Assembly (NCBI GenBank): GCA_019911965.1
Contig: JAIOJF010000012.1
Span: forward strand, 1-37,019
Origin: Paracoccaceae bacterium
Lineage (GTDB): Bacteria; Pseudomonadota; Alphaproteobacteria; Rhodobacterales; Rhodobacteraceae
Reading direction: 5' to 3'
DNA length: 37,019 bases
The position numbers and the translations under genes are program-made. Below the pieces are notes generated by a model. It made no database searches. It was given only the letters and a program-made list of their open reading frames with translations, and was not told the DNA's origin. Positions 16,766 through 24,285 of this stretch are shown one piece after another (the stretch's first letter is position 1; each line of letters starts with the position of its first letter).

Positions 16766-17787
16766 GACCGGCGGTAGAATTTGACGCGGTCAGCATCGTC
16801 TTCGGCAACGAGCCGGAAACCGCGCTGCTGCTGGCGGATCAGGGCCAGAGCCGCGAGGATATCCAGGCCGCCACCGGGCAGACGCTGGGCGTGCATGATT
16901 GCTCGCTGATTGTGGAAACCGGCGAAATCCTGGTGCTGATGGGCCTGTCGGGATCGGGCAAGTCGACGTTGCTGAGGGCCGTCAACGGGTTGAACCCGGT
17001 GGTGCGCGGCAAGGTTCTGGTCAATGACGGCGCGGAGATGGTGGATATTACCGGGGCCGACAAGGCAACGTTGCGCCGGATGCGCCTGAAGAAGATCGCG
17101 ATGGTGTTCCAGCAATTCGGCCTGCTGCCCTGGCGCTCGGTGCGCGAGAATGTCGGGCTGGGGCTGGAACTGGACGGCCAGCCCGCGAAGGAACGCCGCG
17201 CGCAGGTGGACAAGCAGCTTGAACTGGTCGGCCTGTCGGACTGGGCCGAACGCAAGGTGGGTGAGTTGTCCGGCGGCATGCAGCAGCGCGTCGGACTGGC
17301 GCGGGCCTTTGCCACCGAAGCGCCGATCCTGTTGATGGACGAGCCGTTTTCGGCGCTGGACCCGCTGATCCGCACCAGGCTGCAGGATGAGTTGCTGGAA
17401 CTGCAGAAAGAACTGAAACGCACGATCATTTTCGTCAGCCACGATCTGGATGAAGCGTTCAAGCTGGGCGGGCGGATCGCCATCATGGAAGGCGGGCGCA
17501 TCGTGCAATGCGGCACGCCGAGGGATATCTTTTCCAACCCGTCCAGCGAGTACGTGGCCGAGTTCGTGGCGCATATGAACCCGCTGGGCGTGTTATGCGC
17601 GCGCGACGTGATGCAGCCGGCGCGGGCCAAGCCGAAGATCAGCATCGACGCCGAGGAATGGGTGCAGGTTGCCATGCAGGAGCTTGCCGGTGGCGCGGAT
17701 AGTCTGGGTGTTACCGAGAACGGCGAATTGGTCGGCGAGATCACCGTGGCGTCGCTGCTGGAGCGGTTGAATACGGGGCAGCGTTAG
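16762..17787 (+). CDS. choV: Choline ABC transporter, ATP-binding protein
   Basis: A 341-residue ATPase energising ChoXW. Walker A GLSGSGKST (61-69), Q-loop MVFQQFGLLPWRS, signature LSGGMQQRVGLARA, Walker B ILLMDEPFSALD and the His-switch FVSHDLDEA are all present. A C-terminal extension (~residues 275-341) with the sequence RDVMQPARAKPKIS is the CBS-like regulatory part of the ProV type, shorter than two full CBS repeats. The long insert before Walker A (EDIQAATGQTLGVHDCS) is normal for this subfamily. It is followed by a convergent acyl-CoA dehydrogenase gene 41 bp away. Confidence 0.95.
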   Translation: MRPAVEFDAVSIVFGNEPETALLLADQGQSREDIQAATGQTLGVHDCSLIVETGEILVLMGLSGSGKSTLLRAVNGLNPVVRGKVLVNDGAEMVDITGADKATLRRMRLKKIAMVFQQFGLLPWRSVRENVGLGLELDGQPAKERRAQVDKQLELVGLSDWAERKVGELSGGMQQRVGLARAFATEAPILLMDEPFSALDPLIRTRLQDELLELQKELKRTIIFVSHDLDEAFKLGGRIAIMEGGRIVQCGTPRDIFSNPSSEYVAEFVAHMNPLGVLCARDVMQPARAKPKISIDAEEWVQVAMQELAGGADSLGVTENGELVGEITVASLLERLNTGQR

Positions 17788-17828
17788 GGTGTCGGAGGGG
17801 GTCCAGTTTCACCGAAACCAGCCTCGCC

Positions 17829-18992
17829 CTAAAACGACCTCGGCAACCCCAGCACATGCTCCGCCACATAGGACAGGATCAGATTGGTCGAAATCGGTGC
17901 CACCTGATAAAGCCTTGTTTCGCGGAACTTGCGCTCGATATCGTATTCCTCGGCAAAGCCGAAACCGCCATGCGTTTGCAGGCAGGCATTCGCCGCCTCC
18001 CACGAGGCATCCGCTGCCAGCAGCTTGGCCATGTTGGCCTGCGCGCCGCAATCGGCCCCGGCATCGAACCGACGACACGCCTCGAACCGCATCAGATTGG
18101 CGGCCTCGACATTCACGTAAGCCCGCGCCAGCGGAAACTGCACGCCCTGGTTCCGGCCGATCGGGCGGTCGAACACCACCCGCTCGCCGGCATAGGCCGT
18201 GGCGCGTTCCAGAAACCAGTAGCCATCGCCAATGCATTCCGCCGCGATCAGGGTCCGTTCGGCGTTCAACCCATCGAGGATATAGCGAAAGCCGCGGCCT
18301 TCCTCGCCGATCAGGTTTTCCGCCGGAATTTCCAGATCGTCAAAGAACAATTCAAAGGTTTCATGGCCGACCATGTTGCGGATCGGGGTCATACGCATGC
18401 CCTTGCCAAGGGCTTCTTTCAGATCGACGATGAACACCGACAGACCATCGGATTTGCGCTTCACCTCGGCCAGCGGCGTGGTGCGGGCCAGCAGGATCAT
18501 CAGGTCGGAATGCTCGACCCGGCTGATCCAGACCTTCTGGCCGTTGACGACATAGCGATCGCCCTTGCGGATGGCGGTGGTTTTCAGCCTTGTGGTGTCG
18601 GTGCCGGTGGTCGGTTCCGTCACTGCCATGGATTGCAGGCGCAACTCGCCGCGCGCGATGCCGGGCAGATAGGCCGCCTTCTGTGCCGCCGAGCCATGCC
18701 TCAGCAGCGTGCCCATATTGTACATCTGGCCGTGGCAATGCCCGGCATTGCCGCCGGAACGGTTGATCTCCTCCATCACGATGGAGGCTTCGGTCAGGCC
18801 AAGCCCCGAGCCGCCGAACTCATCCGGGATCATCGCAGCCATCCAGCCGGCACTTGTCAGCGCGTCGATGAACTCCACCGGATAGGTGCCGGCGGCAGCG
18901 TGGCGGCGGTGGTATTCCGGGGCAAAACCGTTGCAGAGCGCGCGCAGGGCATCGCGCAGATCGTCATGGTCGGCGGGGGCGCTGGTCTGCAT
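17829..18992 (-). CDS. Acyl-CoA dehydrogenase family protein, displaced catalytic Glu
   Basis: A 387-residue FAD flavoprotein that should oxidise an acyl-CoA to the 2-enoyl-CoA. The family blocks are DEFGGSGLGL, MAVTEPTTGTD, KVWISRVEHSD and LQTHGGFGFAEEYDIERKFRE. The usual catalytic Glu in the IYEGT motif is absent: the segment reads LYQVAPISTN, with Pro366 where that Glu stands. Glu245 in LNAERTLIAAE lines up with the helix-G Glu that serves as base in isovaleryl-CoA dehydrogenase. ATG 18992 has AAGGA upstream. Candidate promoter on the minus strand: TTGCCC (19113-19118), 17 bp, TAACGA (19090-19095). The gene diverges from marR across an inverted repeat, so it is probably part of that regulon. 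Confidence 0.9.
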   Translation of the reverse strand: MQTSAPADHDDLRDALRALCNGFAPEYHRRHAAAGTYPVEFIDALTSAGWMAAMIPDEFGGSGLGLTEASIVMEEINRSGGNAGHCHGQMYNMGTLLRHGSAAQKAAYLPGIARGELRLQSMAVTEPTTGTDTTRLKTTAIRKGDRYVVNGQKVWISRVEHSDLMILLARTTPLAEVKRKSDGLSVFIVDLKEALGKGMRMTPIRNMVGHETFELFFDDLEIPAENLIGEEGRGFRYILDGLNAERTLIAAECIGDGYWFLERATAYAGERVVFDRPIGRNQGVQFPLARAYVNVEAANLMRFEACRRFDAGADCGAQANMAKLLAADASWEAANACLQTHGGFGFAEEYDIERKFRETRLYQVAPISTNLILSYVAEHVLGLPRSF

Positions 18993-19089
18993 TCCGGTAT
19001 CCTTGTTCTTGTCTGGCCTGTCCTGACCTAGCGTGAATGCCGCCGCCGTTCCAGCGGCAAACGCGGGCATGTCCGCTTGGTCCGATCCG

Positions 19090-19145
19090 TCGTTAGGGAC
19101 TTGTTCAACCAGGGGCAAAGCCCATAAACTGCGACCGGCAGTTTA
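19090..19145. promoter_or_regulatory. Divergent control region with MarR operator
   Basis: The 21-bp repeat TAAACTGC-GACCG-GCAGTTTA (19125-19145) has perfect 8-bp arms. On the plus strand TTGTTC (19101-19106), 18 bp and TAAACT (19125-19130) form a promoter for marR whose -10 is inside the left arm. On the minus strand TTGCCC (19113-19118), 17 bp and TAACGA (19090-19095) form one for the acyl-CoA dehydrogenase, just beyond the repeat. A MarR dimer here could control both. Confidence 0.75.
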
Positions 19146-19156
19146 CAGGGATATGC

Positions 19157-19630
19157 GTGCGCGTGGCAGAGGACGGGGATATCACCGGGGAGGCGGGCCC
19201 GGCCTTCAGCCAGGCCGATCTGCTGGACCTGACCGGCTATAACATGAAACGCGCCTATATGCGGATCTATGCCGATTTCACCGAGGCATTGGCCGGGTTC
19301 GATCTGCGCCAGCGGACATTCTCGGTGCTGTCGCTGGTGGTGGAAAACCCCGAAATCCGCCAGAGCGACATTGCCCGCGAGCTTGGCATCGAACGCTCCG
19401 GTACGGTGGTGATCGTGGATGAACTGGAAGGGCGCAGGCTGATCCGCCGCGCGGATGTGCCCGGTGACCGGCGGGCGCATGCGCTGACGGCTACGCGCGA
19501 CGGCATCGCGCTTTATCGCCGCGCCCTTGCCGAGATCGCCGCCCATGAAGGCCGCTTGATGAATGGTTTCACCGCGTCGGAACGCGCCTTGCTGAATGCG
19601 CTGTTACGGCGGATACACGAGTTGAACTGA
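19157..19630 (+). CDS. MarR-family transcriptional regulator
   Basis: A 157-residue winged-helix regulator. The recognition helix region is [22 protein letters not shown] (written in outline, ~70-91) and the wing is [16 protein letters not shown] (98-113). The start is GTG 19157 with AGGGA (19147-19151) in front of it. The ATG at 19153 is in another frame. It sits between the operator and the SDR and ligase genes and is probably autoregulated. In phenylpropanoid operons of other bacteria (CouR type) such a MarR is released by the CoA-thioester; that ligand is inference here. Confidence 0.92.
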   Translation: MRVAEDGDITGEAGPAFSQADLLDLTGYNMKRAYMRIYADFTEALAGFDLRQRTFSVLSLVVENPEIRQSDIARELGIERSGTVVIVDELEGRRLIRRADVPGDRRAHALTATRDGIALYRRALAEIAAHEGRLMNGFTASERALLNALLRRIHELN

Positions 19631-19652
19631 ACATGACCGAGAAGGACAAGAC

Positions 19653-20423
19653 ATGCAGGTAAATTCATCTACAACCGCGATCATCAGCGGCGGCGCTTCG
19701 GGCCTTGGCGAGGCGGTGACGCGTAATCTGGCGGCCAGCGGTGCGAAGGTCTGCCTGTTCGATCTGAACGCGGAGCGCGGCGAGGCTCTGGCGGCGGAGC
19801 TGGGCGGCACGTTCGTGAAAGTCGATGTGAGCGACGTGGACTCGGTCGAGGCCGGGTTTGCTGCCGCCCGCGCCGCACAGGGACAGGAACGCATCATGGT
19901 CAATTGCGCCGGGATCGGCGTTGCCGCCAAGACCGTGGGCAAGGACGGCAAGCCGCATGACGCGGCATTTTACGAGCGTGTGATCCGCATCAACCTGATC
20001 GGCACCTTCTTGTGCGCCAGCCGCGCCGCTGCGGGTATGGTGGCCTCGGACCCGGTAACGGAAGACGGCGAGCGCGGCGTGATCATCAACACCGCTTCGG
20101 CCGCGGCGTTTGACGGGCAGATCGGGCAGATCGCCTATTCCGCCTCCAAGGGCGGGGTGGTCGGCATGACGCTGCCGATGGCGCGCGATCTGTCGCGCGA
20201 TGGCGTGCGGGTGATGTCGATCGCGCCGGGCCTGTTCATGACCCCGATGCTGGCCGGCCTGCCCGAAGATGTGCAGAAATCGCTGGGCGCGCAGGTGCCG
20301 TTCCCGTCGCGGCTGGGCGATCCGGCGGAATATGCCGCCCTGGCCCGCCATATCGTCGAGAACGCCATGCTGAACGGCGAGACGATCCGGCTGGACGGTG
20401 CGATCCGCATGGCTCCGAAATAA
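19653..20423 (+). CDS. SDR 3-hydroxyacyl-CoA dehydrogenase (HSD17B10-like)
   Basis: A 256-residue classical short-chain dehydrogenase. The nucleotide motif SGGASGLG (12-19) is followed by Asp37 at the end of strand beta-2 (CLFDLN), which favours NAD over NADP. The catalytic set is Ser149, Tyr162 and Lys166 (AYSASKGG). The overall pattern, including [16 protein letters not shown] and [12 protein letters not shown], is that of the type-2 3-hydroxyacyl-CoA dehydrogenase. It would oxidise a 3-hydroxyacyl-CoA to a 3-ketoacyl-CoA. It lies 22 bp after marR and four bases before the ligase gene, in one operon. Confidence 0.9.
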   Translation: MQVNSSTTAIISGGASGLGEAVTRNLAASGAKVCLFDLNAERGEALAAELGGTFVKVDVSDVDSVEAGFAAARAAQGQERIMVNCAGIGVAAKTVGKDGKPHDAAFYERVIRINLIGTFLCASRAAAGMVASDPVTEDGERGVIINTASAAAFDGQIGQIAYSASKGGVVGMTLPMARDLSRDGVRVMSIAPGLFMTPMLAGLPEDVQKSLGAQVPFPSRLGDPAEYAALARHIVENAMLNGETIRLDGAIRMAPK

Positions 20424-20427
20424 GGCG

Positions 20428-22248
20428 ATGGCGCAGCCTGCCCCGCGCTTCTGGTCGCCGCGTTTCGATATCGAGACAAGGGCCGACGGCACGATCCTGA
20501 TGCAGCAGGCCGAGCCGCTGGCGGAATGGGGGCGCTGCCTGCCGGACCGGCTGGTGCATTGGGCCTGGGCGCGGCCCGACGACATTTTCCTGGCCCGCCG
20601 GGACAATGGCGGCGCGTGGCGGCGGCTGAGCTTCATTTCGGTGCTGGCCTCGGTCCGCGCCCTCGGCTCAGGCCTACTGGACCTTGGGCTGGGCCCGGAG
20701 CGCCCGCTGCTGATCCTGTCGGAAAACAGCCTGGAACATGCGCTGATCGGGCTGGCGGCGCAATATGTCGGGGTGCCCTATGCGCCGGTCTCGCCTTCCT
20801 ATGCGTTGAAATCGCAGGATTTCGGCAAGTTGAAAGGGATTGCCGAATTGCTGAAGCCGGGGCTGATCTTTGCCCAGGACGGCGCGCGTTATGCGGCGGC
20901 CATCGCCGCCATCCGCCGCGCCGATACCGCTGTCATGGTGGTGGACAATCCCGGCCCCCTGCAGGCAGCGCTGCGCTTTGGCGATCTGGAAGGGCGCGAT
21001 GCCAGCCCAGCCGCCGATGCCGCGTTCGAGGCGATCACCGGCGCGACGGTGGCGAAATACCTGTTCACCTCGGGCTCTACCGGCGCGCCAAAGGCGGTGA
21101 TCAACACCCAGTCGATGCTGATGTCGAACATGGGCATGGTCGCCGATTGCTTCCGGTTCCTGGAAGATCACCCGCCGGTCTTCGTGGACTGGGCACCTTG
21201 GAACCATACCGCATCCGGCAACAAGGTGTTCAACATGGCGCTGATGCATGGCGGCACCTTTCATATCGACGATGGCAAACCCGCCCCGGGGCTGATCGAC
21301 CAGACCATCCGCAACCTCCGCGAAATCTCGCCGACCTGGTATTTCAACGTGCCCGCCGGATGGGACATGCTGGTGCGCGAGATGGAGCGGGATGCGGCGC
21401 TTTGCCAATCGTTCTTCGCGCGGCTCGACATGATGATGTATGCCGGGGCCGGCATGGCGCAGCATACCTGGGATGCGCTGCTGAGGCTGTCGCGCCGGCA
21501 TGCCGGGCGCGAGGTGCTGCTGGTATCGGGGCTGGGCGCGACCGAAACCGCTCCGGCGGCGCTGATGTGTACCGAGCAATGGCAATCGGCGGGCAATATC
21601 GGGGTGCCCGAACGCGGCCTGGTCCTGAAGCTGGTGCCCAATGGCGGCAAGCTGGAGGCGCGGCTGAAAGGCCCGTCGATCACGCCGGGCTATTTCGGCG
21701 ATCCCGAGCGCACGGCGCAGGCATTCGACGAGGAAGGCTTCTACCTGCTGGGCGATGCGCTGAAGCCCGCCGATCCCGATGACCTGAGCCGGGGGTTTTT
21801 CTTCGATGGCCGGGTGGCGGAGAATTTCAAGCTGGCGACCGGCACCTGGGTGGCGGTCGGCGCGTTGCGGGCGGCCTTGGTCAATGCCTTTGGCGGGCTG
21901 GTCAGCGACGCGGTGATCCTGGGCGAGAACCGCGACTATCTGGGGGCGTTGTTGTTTCCCAATGCGGCGGCGTTACGTGATCTGGCGGATGGGCCGGATG
22001 ATATGGCGGACGTGCTGGCGCGGCCCGAAGTGAGGGCGGCGATTGCCGAAAGGCTGGCCGCATTCGCCGCCGGTTCGACCGGTTCGTCCACGCGGGTGCA
22101 ACGGGTGTTGCTGCTGGCCGAACCCCCCGATCTGGACCGGGGCGAGGTGACCGACAAGGGCTCGATCAACCAGCGTGCGGTGATGGCGGCAAGGCCCGAA
22201 GCGGTGGCGGCGATCTATGCAGGCGGCGACGGGGTGATATCGCTCTGA
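20428..22248 (+). CDS. fcs: Feruloyl-CoA synthase-type AMP-binding ligase
   Basis: A 606-residue acyl-activating enzyme: carboxylate + ATP + CoA to acyl-CoA. The N-terminal pattern FDIETRADGTILMQ...WGRCLPDRLVHWA and the length are those of the feruloyl-CoA synthase group rather than of common acyl-CoA synthetases. P-loop TSGSTGAPK (~214-222), A5 GLGATETAP (~369-377), A8 GRVAENFKLATGTW and the final acyl-adenylate Lys in TDKGSINQRAV are intact. ATG 20428 follows AAGGCG and comes four bases after the SDR stop. A start at 20398 would overlap the SDR. The true acid (ferulate, coumarate or another) cannot be fixed from the sequence. Confidence 0.85.
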   Translation: MAQPAPRFWSPRFDIETRADGTILMQQAEPLAEWGRCLPDRLVHWAWARPDDIFLARRDNGGAWRRLSFISVLASVRALGSGLLDLGLGPERPLLILSENSLEHALIGLAAQYVGVPYAPVSPSYALKSQDFGKLKGIAELLKPGLIFAQDGARYAAAIAAIRRADTAVMVVDNPGPLQAALRFGDLEGRDASPAADAAFEAITGATVAKYLFTSGSTGAPKAVINTQSMLMSNMGMVADCFRFLEDHPPVFVDWAPWNHTASGNKVFNMALMHGGTFHIDDGKPAPGLIDQTIRNLREISPTWYFNVPAGWDMLVREMERDAALCQSFFARLDMMMYAGAGMAQHTWDALLRLSRRHAGREVLLVSGLGATETAPAALMCTEQWQSAGNIGVPERGLVLKLVPNGGKLEARLKGPSITPGYFGDPERTAQAFDEEGFYLLGDALKPADPDDLSRGFFFDGRVAENFKLATGTWVAVGALRAALVNAFGGLVSDAVILGENRDYLGALLFPNAAALRDLADGPDDMADVLARPEVRAAIAERLAAFAAGSTGSSTRVQRVLLLAEPPDLDRGEVTDKGSINQRAVMAARPEAVAAIYAGGDGVISL

Positions 22249-22259
22249 CAGCCGCAAGT

Positions 22260-23033
22260 TCAGCGAAATTTCGGTGACCGTTTTTCCAGGAAGGCCCGTA
22301 CCCCTTCATCCGCATCCGCCGTGGTCTGGGAAACCGCCGCCGACAGCGATTCCAGATACAAGGCATCGGCCTTGGACATGTCCTCGGCCCGCGCGATGGT
22401 GTTTATCATCATGTAGTTGGACAAGGGCGCGTTGCGGGCGATCTTGCCGGCCAGTTCAATCGCCAGCGGCAGCGCCTCGCCGTCGCCCACCGCGTAATGC
22501 GTCAGGCCGATGGTCAGGGCCTCGGCGGCGTTGTACTTGCGCCCGGTCAGCATCATTTCGGTCATCCGGTCCGCGCCGATGATCCGGCCGACCCGCGCCG
22601 TGGCACCGCCGCCGACATAGATGCCAAGCCGTCCCTCGGGCAGTTGGAACACGCAAGACGGCTCGGCGATCCGCACATGGGTCGAGGTGGCCAGTTCCAG
22701 CCCGCCGCCGATCACCGTGCCGAACATTGCCGACACCACCGGCAGGCCGCCGAACTGGATAACGTCCATCACACCGTGCCAGCCGCGCGAATGGTGCAGG
22801 GTTTCCTCGGCTGAACGCACGACATGTTCCGACAAGTCCAGCCCTGAGCAGAAATGCCCTGCCGTGCCGGTCAGCACCACGGCGCGGGTGTCAGGCGGTG
22901 GCCTGCGGAAGAAATCTTCCAGCGCGCCCAGCAATTCGTCCGACATGGCGTTGCGCTTGGCCGGGCGGTTCATGGACAGGATGGCTATCGGGCCTTCATG
23001 GGTGATCTTCAGAACGGGTTCGGCTTGGGTCAT
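22260..23033 (-). CDS. Crotonase / enoyl-CoA hydratase family protein
   Basis: A 257-residue crotonase. Both hydratase glutamates are present: Glu113 in GGGLELA and Glu133 in LPEGRLGI; the oxyanion-hole part is HFCSGLDLSEH. It lacks the KEYF-type Tyr of the feruloyl-CoA hydratase-lyases, so plain hydration of an enoyl-CoA is more likely than retro-aldol cleavage to vanillin. It is convergent with fcs (11 bp between stops) but has its own promoter and operator at 23066-23096. The product, a 3-hydroxyacyl-CoA, is the expected substrate of the SDR. Confidence 0.88.
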   Translation of the reverse strand: MTQAEPVLKITHEGPIAILSMNRPAKRNAMSDELLGALEDFFRRPPPDTRAVVLTGTAGHFCSGLDLSEHVVRSAEETLHHSRGWHGVMDVIQFGGLPVVSAMFGTVIGGGLELATSTHVRIAEPSCVFQLPEGRLGIYVGGGATARVGRIIGADRMTEMMLTGRKYNAAEALTIGLTHYAVGDGEALPLAIELAGKIARNAPLSNYMMINTIARAEDMSKADALYLESLSAAVSQTTADADEGVRAFLEKRSPKFR

Positions 23034-23065
23034 TGCAGGTGGTCCGGCTGGCTGTGGTTCGGGAT

Positions 23066-23096
23066 ATTGTTATACGGTGTAACAATCCGGGCGCAA
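23066..23096 (-). promoter_or_regulatory. Promoter of the crotonase gene with overlapping palindrome
   Basis: On the minus strand: TTGCGC (23096-23091), 16 bp, TATAAC (23074-23069). The 21-bp palindrome at 23066-23086 (7-bp arms ATTGTTA/TAACAAT, nine of ten pairs matched around the centre) covers the -10. It resembles a TetR-type operator and differs from the MarR repeat. No matching regulator gene is in the window. Confidence 0.7.
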
Positions 23097-23099
23097 TGC

Positions 23100-23127
23100 A
23101 AAAGACGCCCCCATCGGGGACGCCTTT
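23100..23127 (-). terminator. Intrinsic terminator of the TRAP-MetE operon
   Basis: On the minus strand AAAGGCGTCCCC-GAT-GGGGGCGTCTTT forms a 12-bp stem (two G-T pairs) and continues as TTGC. It lies 26 bp after the MetE-like stop and directly before the crotonase -35, so the two transcription units are separate. Confidence 0.8.
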
Positions 23128-23152
23128 CGAGATCGTGCAAAGGGCAGGTGGT

Positions 23153-24265
23153 TCAGACGCCGCCCCAGATGTCCTCGGCCACGCGCACCACCAGTTCCAG
23201 CTTGCGGCGCTGGTCGTCCTCGCTCAGGGCGTTGCCTTCCTCGGTCGAGGCGAAGCCGCATTGCGGTGCGATGCCCAACTGGTCGATATCGACATATTTC
23301 GACGCTTCGTCGAATTTCGATTTCAGCCAGTCCAGCGGCTCCAGATCGGGGGTCTTGGTGGTGATGAAGCCCGGCAGCACCCGTTGCTTGCCCTTCGGCA
23401 GCAGTTTCAGCGGCTCCAGCCCGCCGGCCCGGTCGGTGTCGTATTCCATGAAGAATATATCGACGCCGGTGGAAAAGATCGCCTCGGCGGCGGCGTCGTA
23501 GGCACCGCTAGCCGCATGGGTCGAGCGGAAATTGCCCCGGCACATATGCATGCCGATCACCATGTCGGCGGGGCGGTCCTTGATCGCCTCGCGCATCATC
23601 CAGCCATAGCGTTCGATCAGCCAGTCCGGATCAGTTCCGGCGGCTGCCTTGTCGGCGCGGTGTCTGGGATCGCAGAGATAAGCGAAGAAGATATCGTCCA
23701 TCTGCAAGTAACGGCAGCCGGCCTCGTAGAATTTGGTGACGGCCTTCTTGTAGGTGGCGGCGATATCGGCCAGCAGCACCTCCTGATCCTTGTATTCCGC
23801 CGGGGCGATATCCTCGGCCGCCGTGCGGAAATGGCAGCAGGACGGCCCGGGGATCGAGATTTTCGGCGTTTGGGACGTGTTGGCGGCGACGAAGCGGAAG
23901 TGATCCAGCATCGGGTGATTGTCGGGGAAATCCAGCTTTTTCGTGATCGTCGGAAAGATCGGGCGCAGCTTCACCCCGGCGAATTGCACGCCCTGGTCGC
24001 GTTCCACCAGATCGAGGCCGTCCAGCATCCCCATGAAATCGTAATGCCAGAACGAGCGCCGCGCCTCGCCATCGGTGACGGCCCTGAGGCCGACCTCCTC
24101 CTGCATCCGGATCAGGGCGGGAATCTCGGCATCCTCGACCGCCTTCAGGTCCGCCGCCGTGATCGACTTGTCGTCGAAATGCTTGCGCCGTGCGGCGGCG
24201 ACCGCCCTGGGGCGCAGCAAAGAACCGACATGATCGGCGCGGAAGGGTGGGGTGGGTCTGGTCAT
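23153..24265 (-). CDS. MetE-like zinc methyltransferase, single-barrel (core) form
   Basis: A 370-residue protein of the cobalamin-independent methionine synthase superfamily, about half the length of MetE and matching only its C-terminal catalytic barrel. All four zinc ligands can be found: His240-x-Cys242 (GMHMCRGNF), Glu274 (FFMEYDTD) and Cys336 (APQCGFAS). Zinc in this family activates a thiol or thiolate for alkyl transfer. The N-terminal folate-binding barrel of MetE is absent, so a methyl-folate donor is not assured. ATG 24265 has GGAG six bases upstream and lies 20 bp after the TRAP permease stop, so it is in the transporter operon. Methionine synthesis is only one option; transfer from a methylated substrate brought in by the TRAP system is equally open. 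Confidence 0.85.
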   Translation of the reverse strand: MTRPTPPFRADHVGSLLRPRAVAAARRKHFDDKSITAADLKAVEDAEIPALIRMQEEVGLRAVTDGEARRSFWHYDFMGMLDGLDLVERDQGVQFAGVKLRPIFPTITKKLDFPDNHPMLDHFRFVAANTSQTPKISIPGPSCCHFRTAAEDIAPAEYKDQEVLLADIAATYKKAVTKFYEAGCRYLQMDDIFFAYLCDPRHRADKAAAGTDPDWLIERYGWMMREAIKDRPADMVIGMHMCRGNFRSTHAASGAYDAAAEAIFSTGVDIFFMEYDTDRAGGLEPLKLLPKGKQRVLPGFITTKTPDLEPLDWLKSKFDEASKYVDIDQLGIAPQCGFASTEEGNALSEDDQRRKLELVVRVAEDIWGGV

Positions 24266-24285
24266 ATCGTGCTCCGGGTCATTTG

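Noticed and set aside
17829-22248. DMSP demethylation pathway genes (dmdB/C/D-like)
   Set aside because: The dehydrogenase is of ordinary length, unlike the much longer DmdC, and the ligase has the feruloyl-CoA synthase N-terminus; no dmdA is present.
22260-23033. Identification of the crotonase as feruloyl-CoA hydratase-lyase (vanillin-forming)
   Set aside because: The Tyr-bearing KEYF-type segment of that subfamily is replaced by SEHVV, while both hydratase glutamates are kept.
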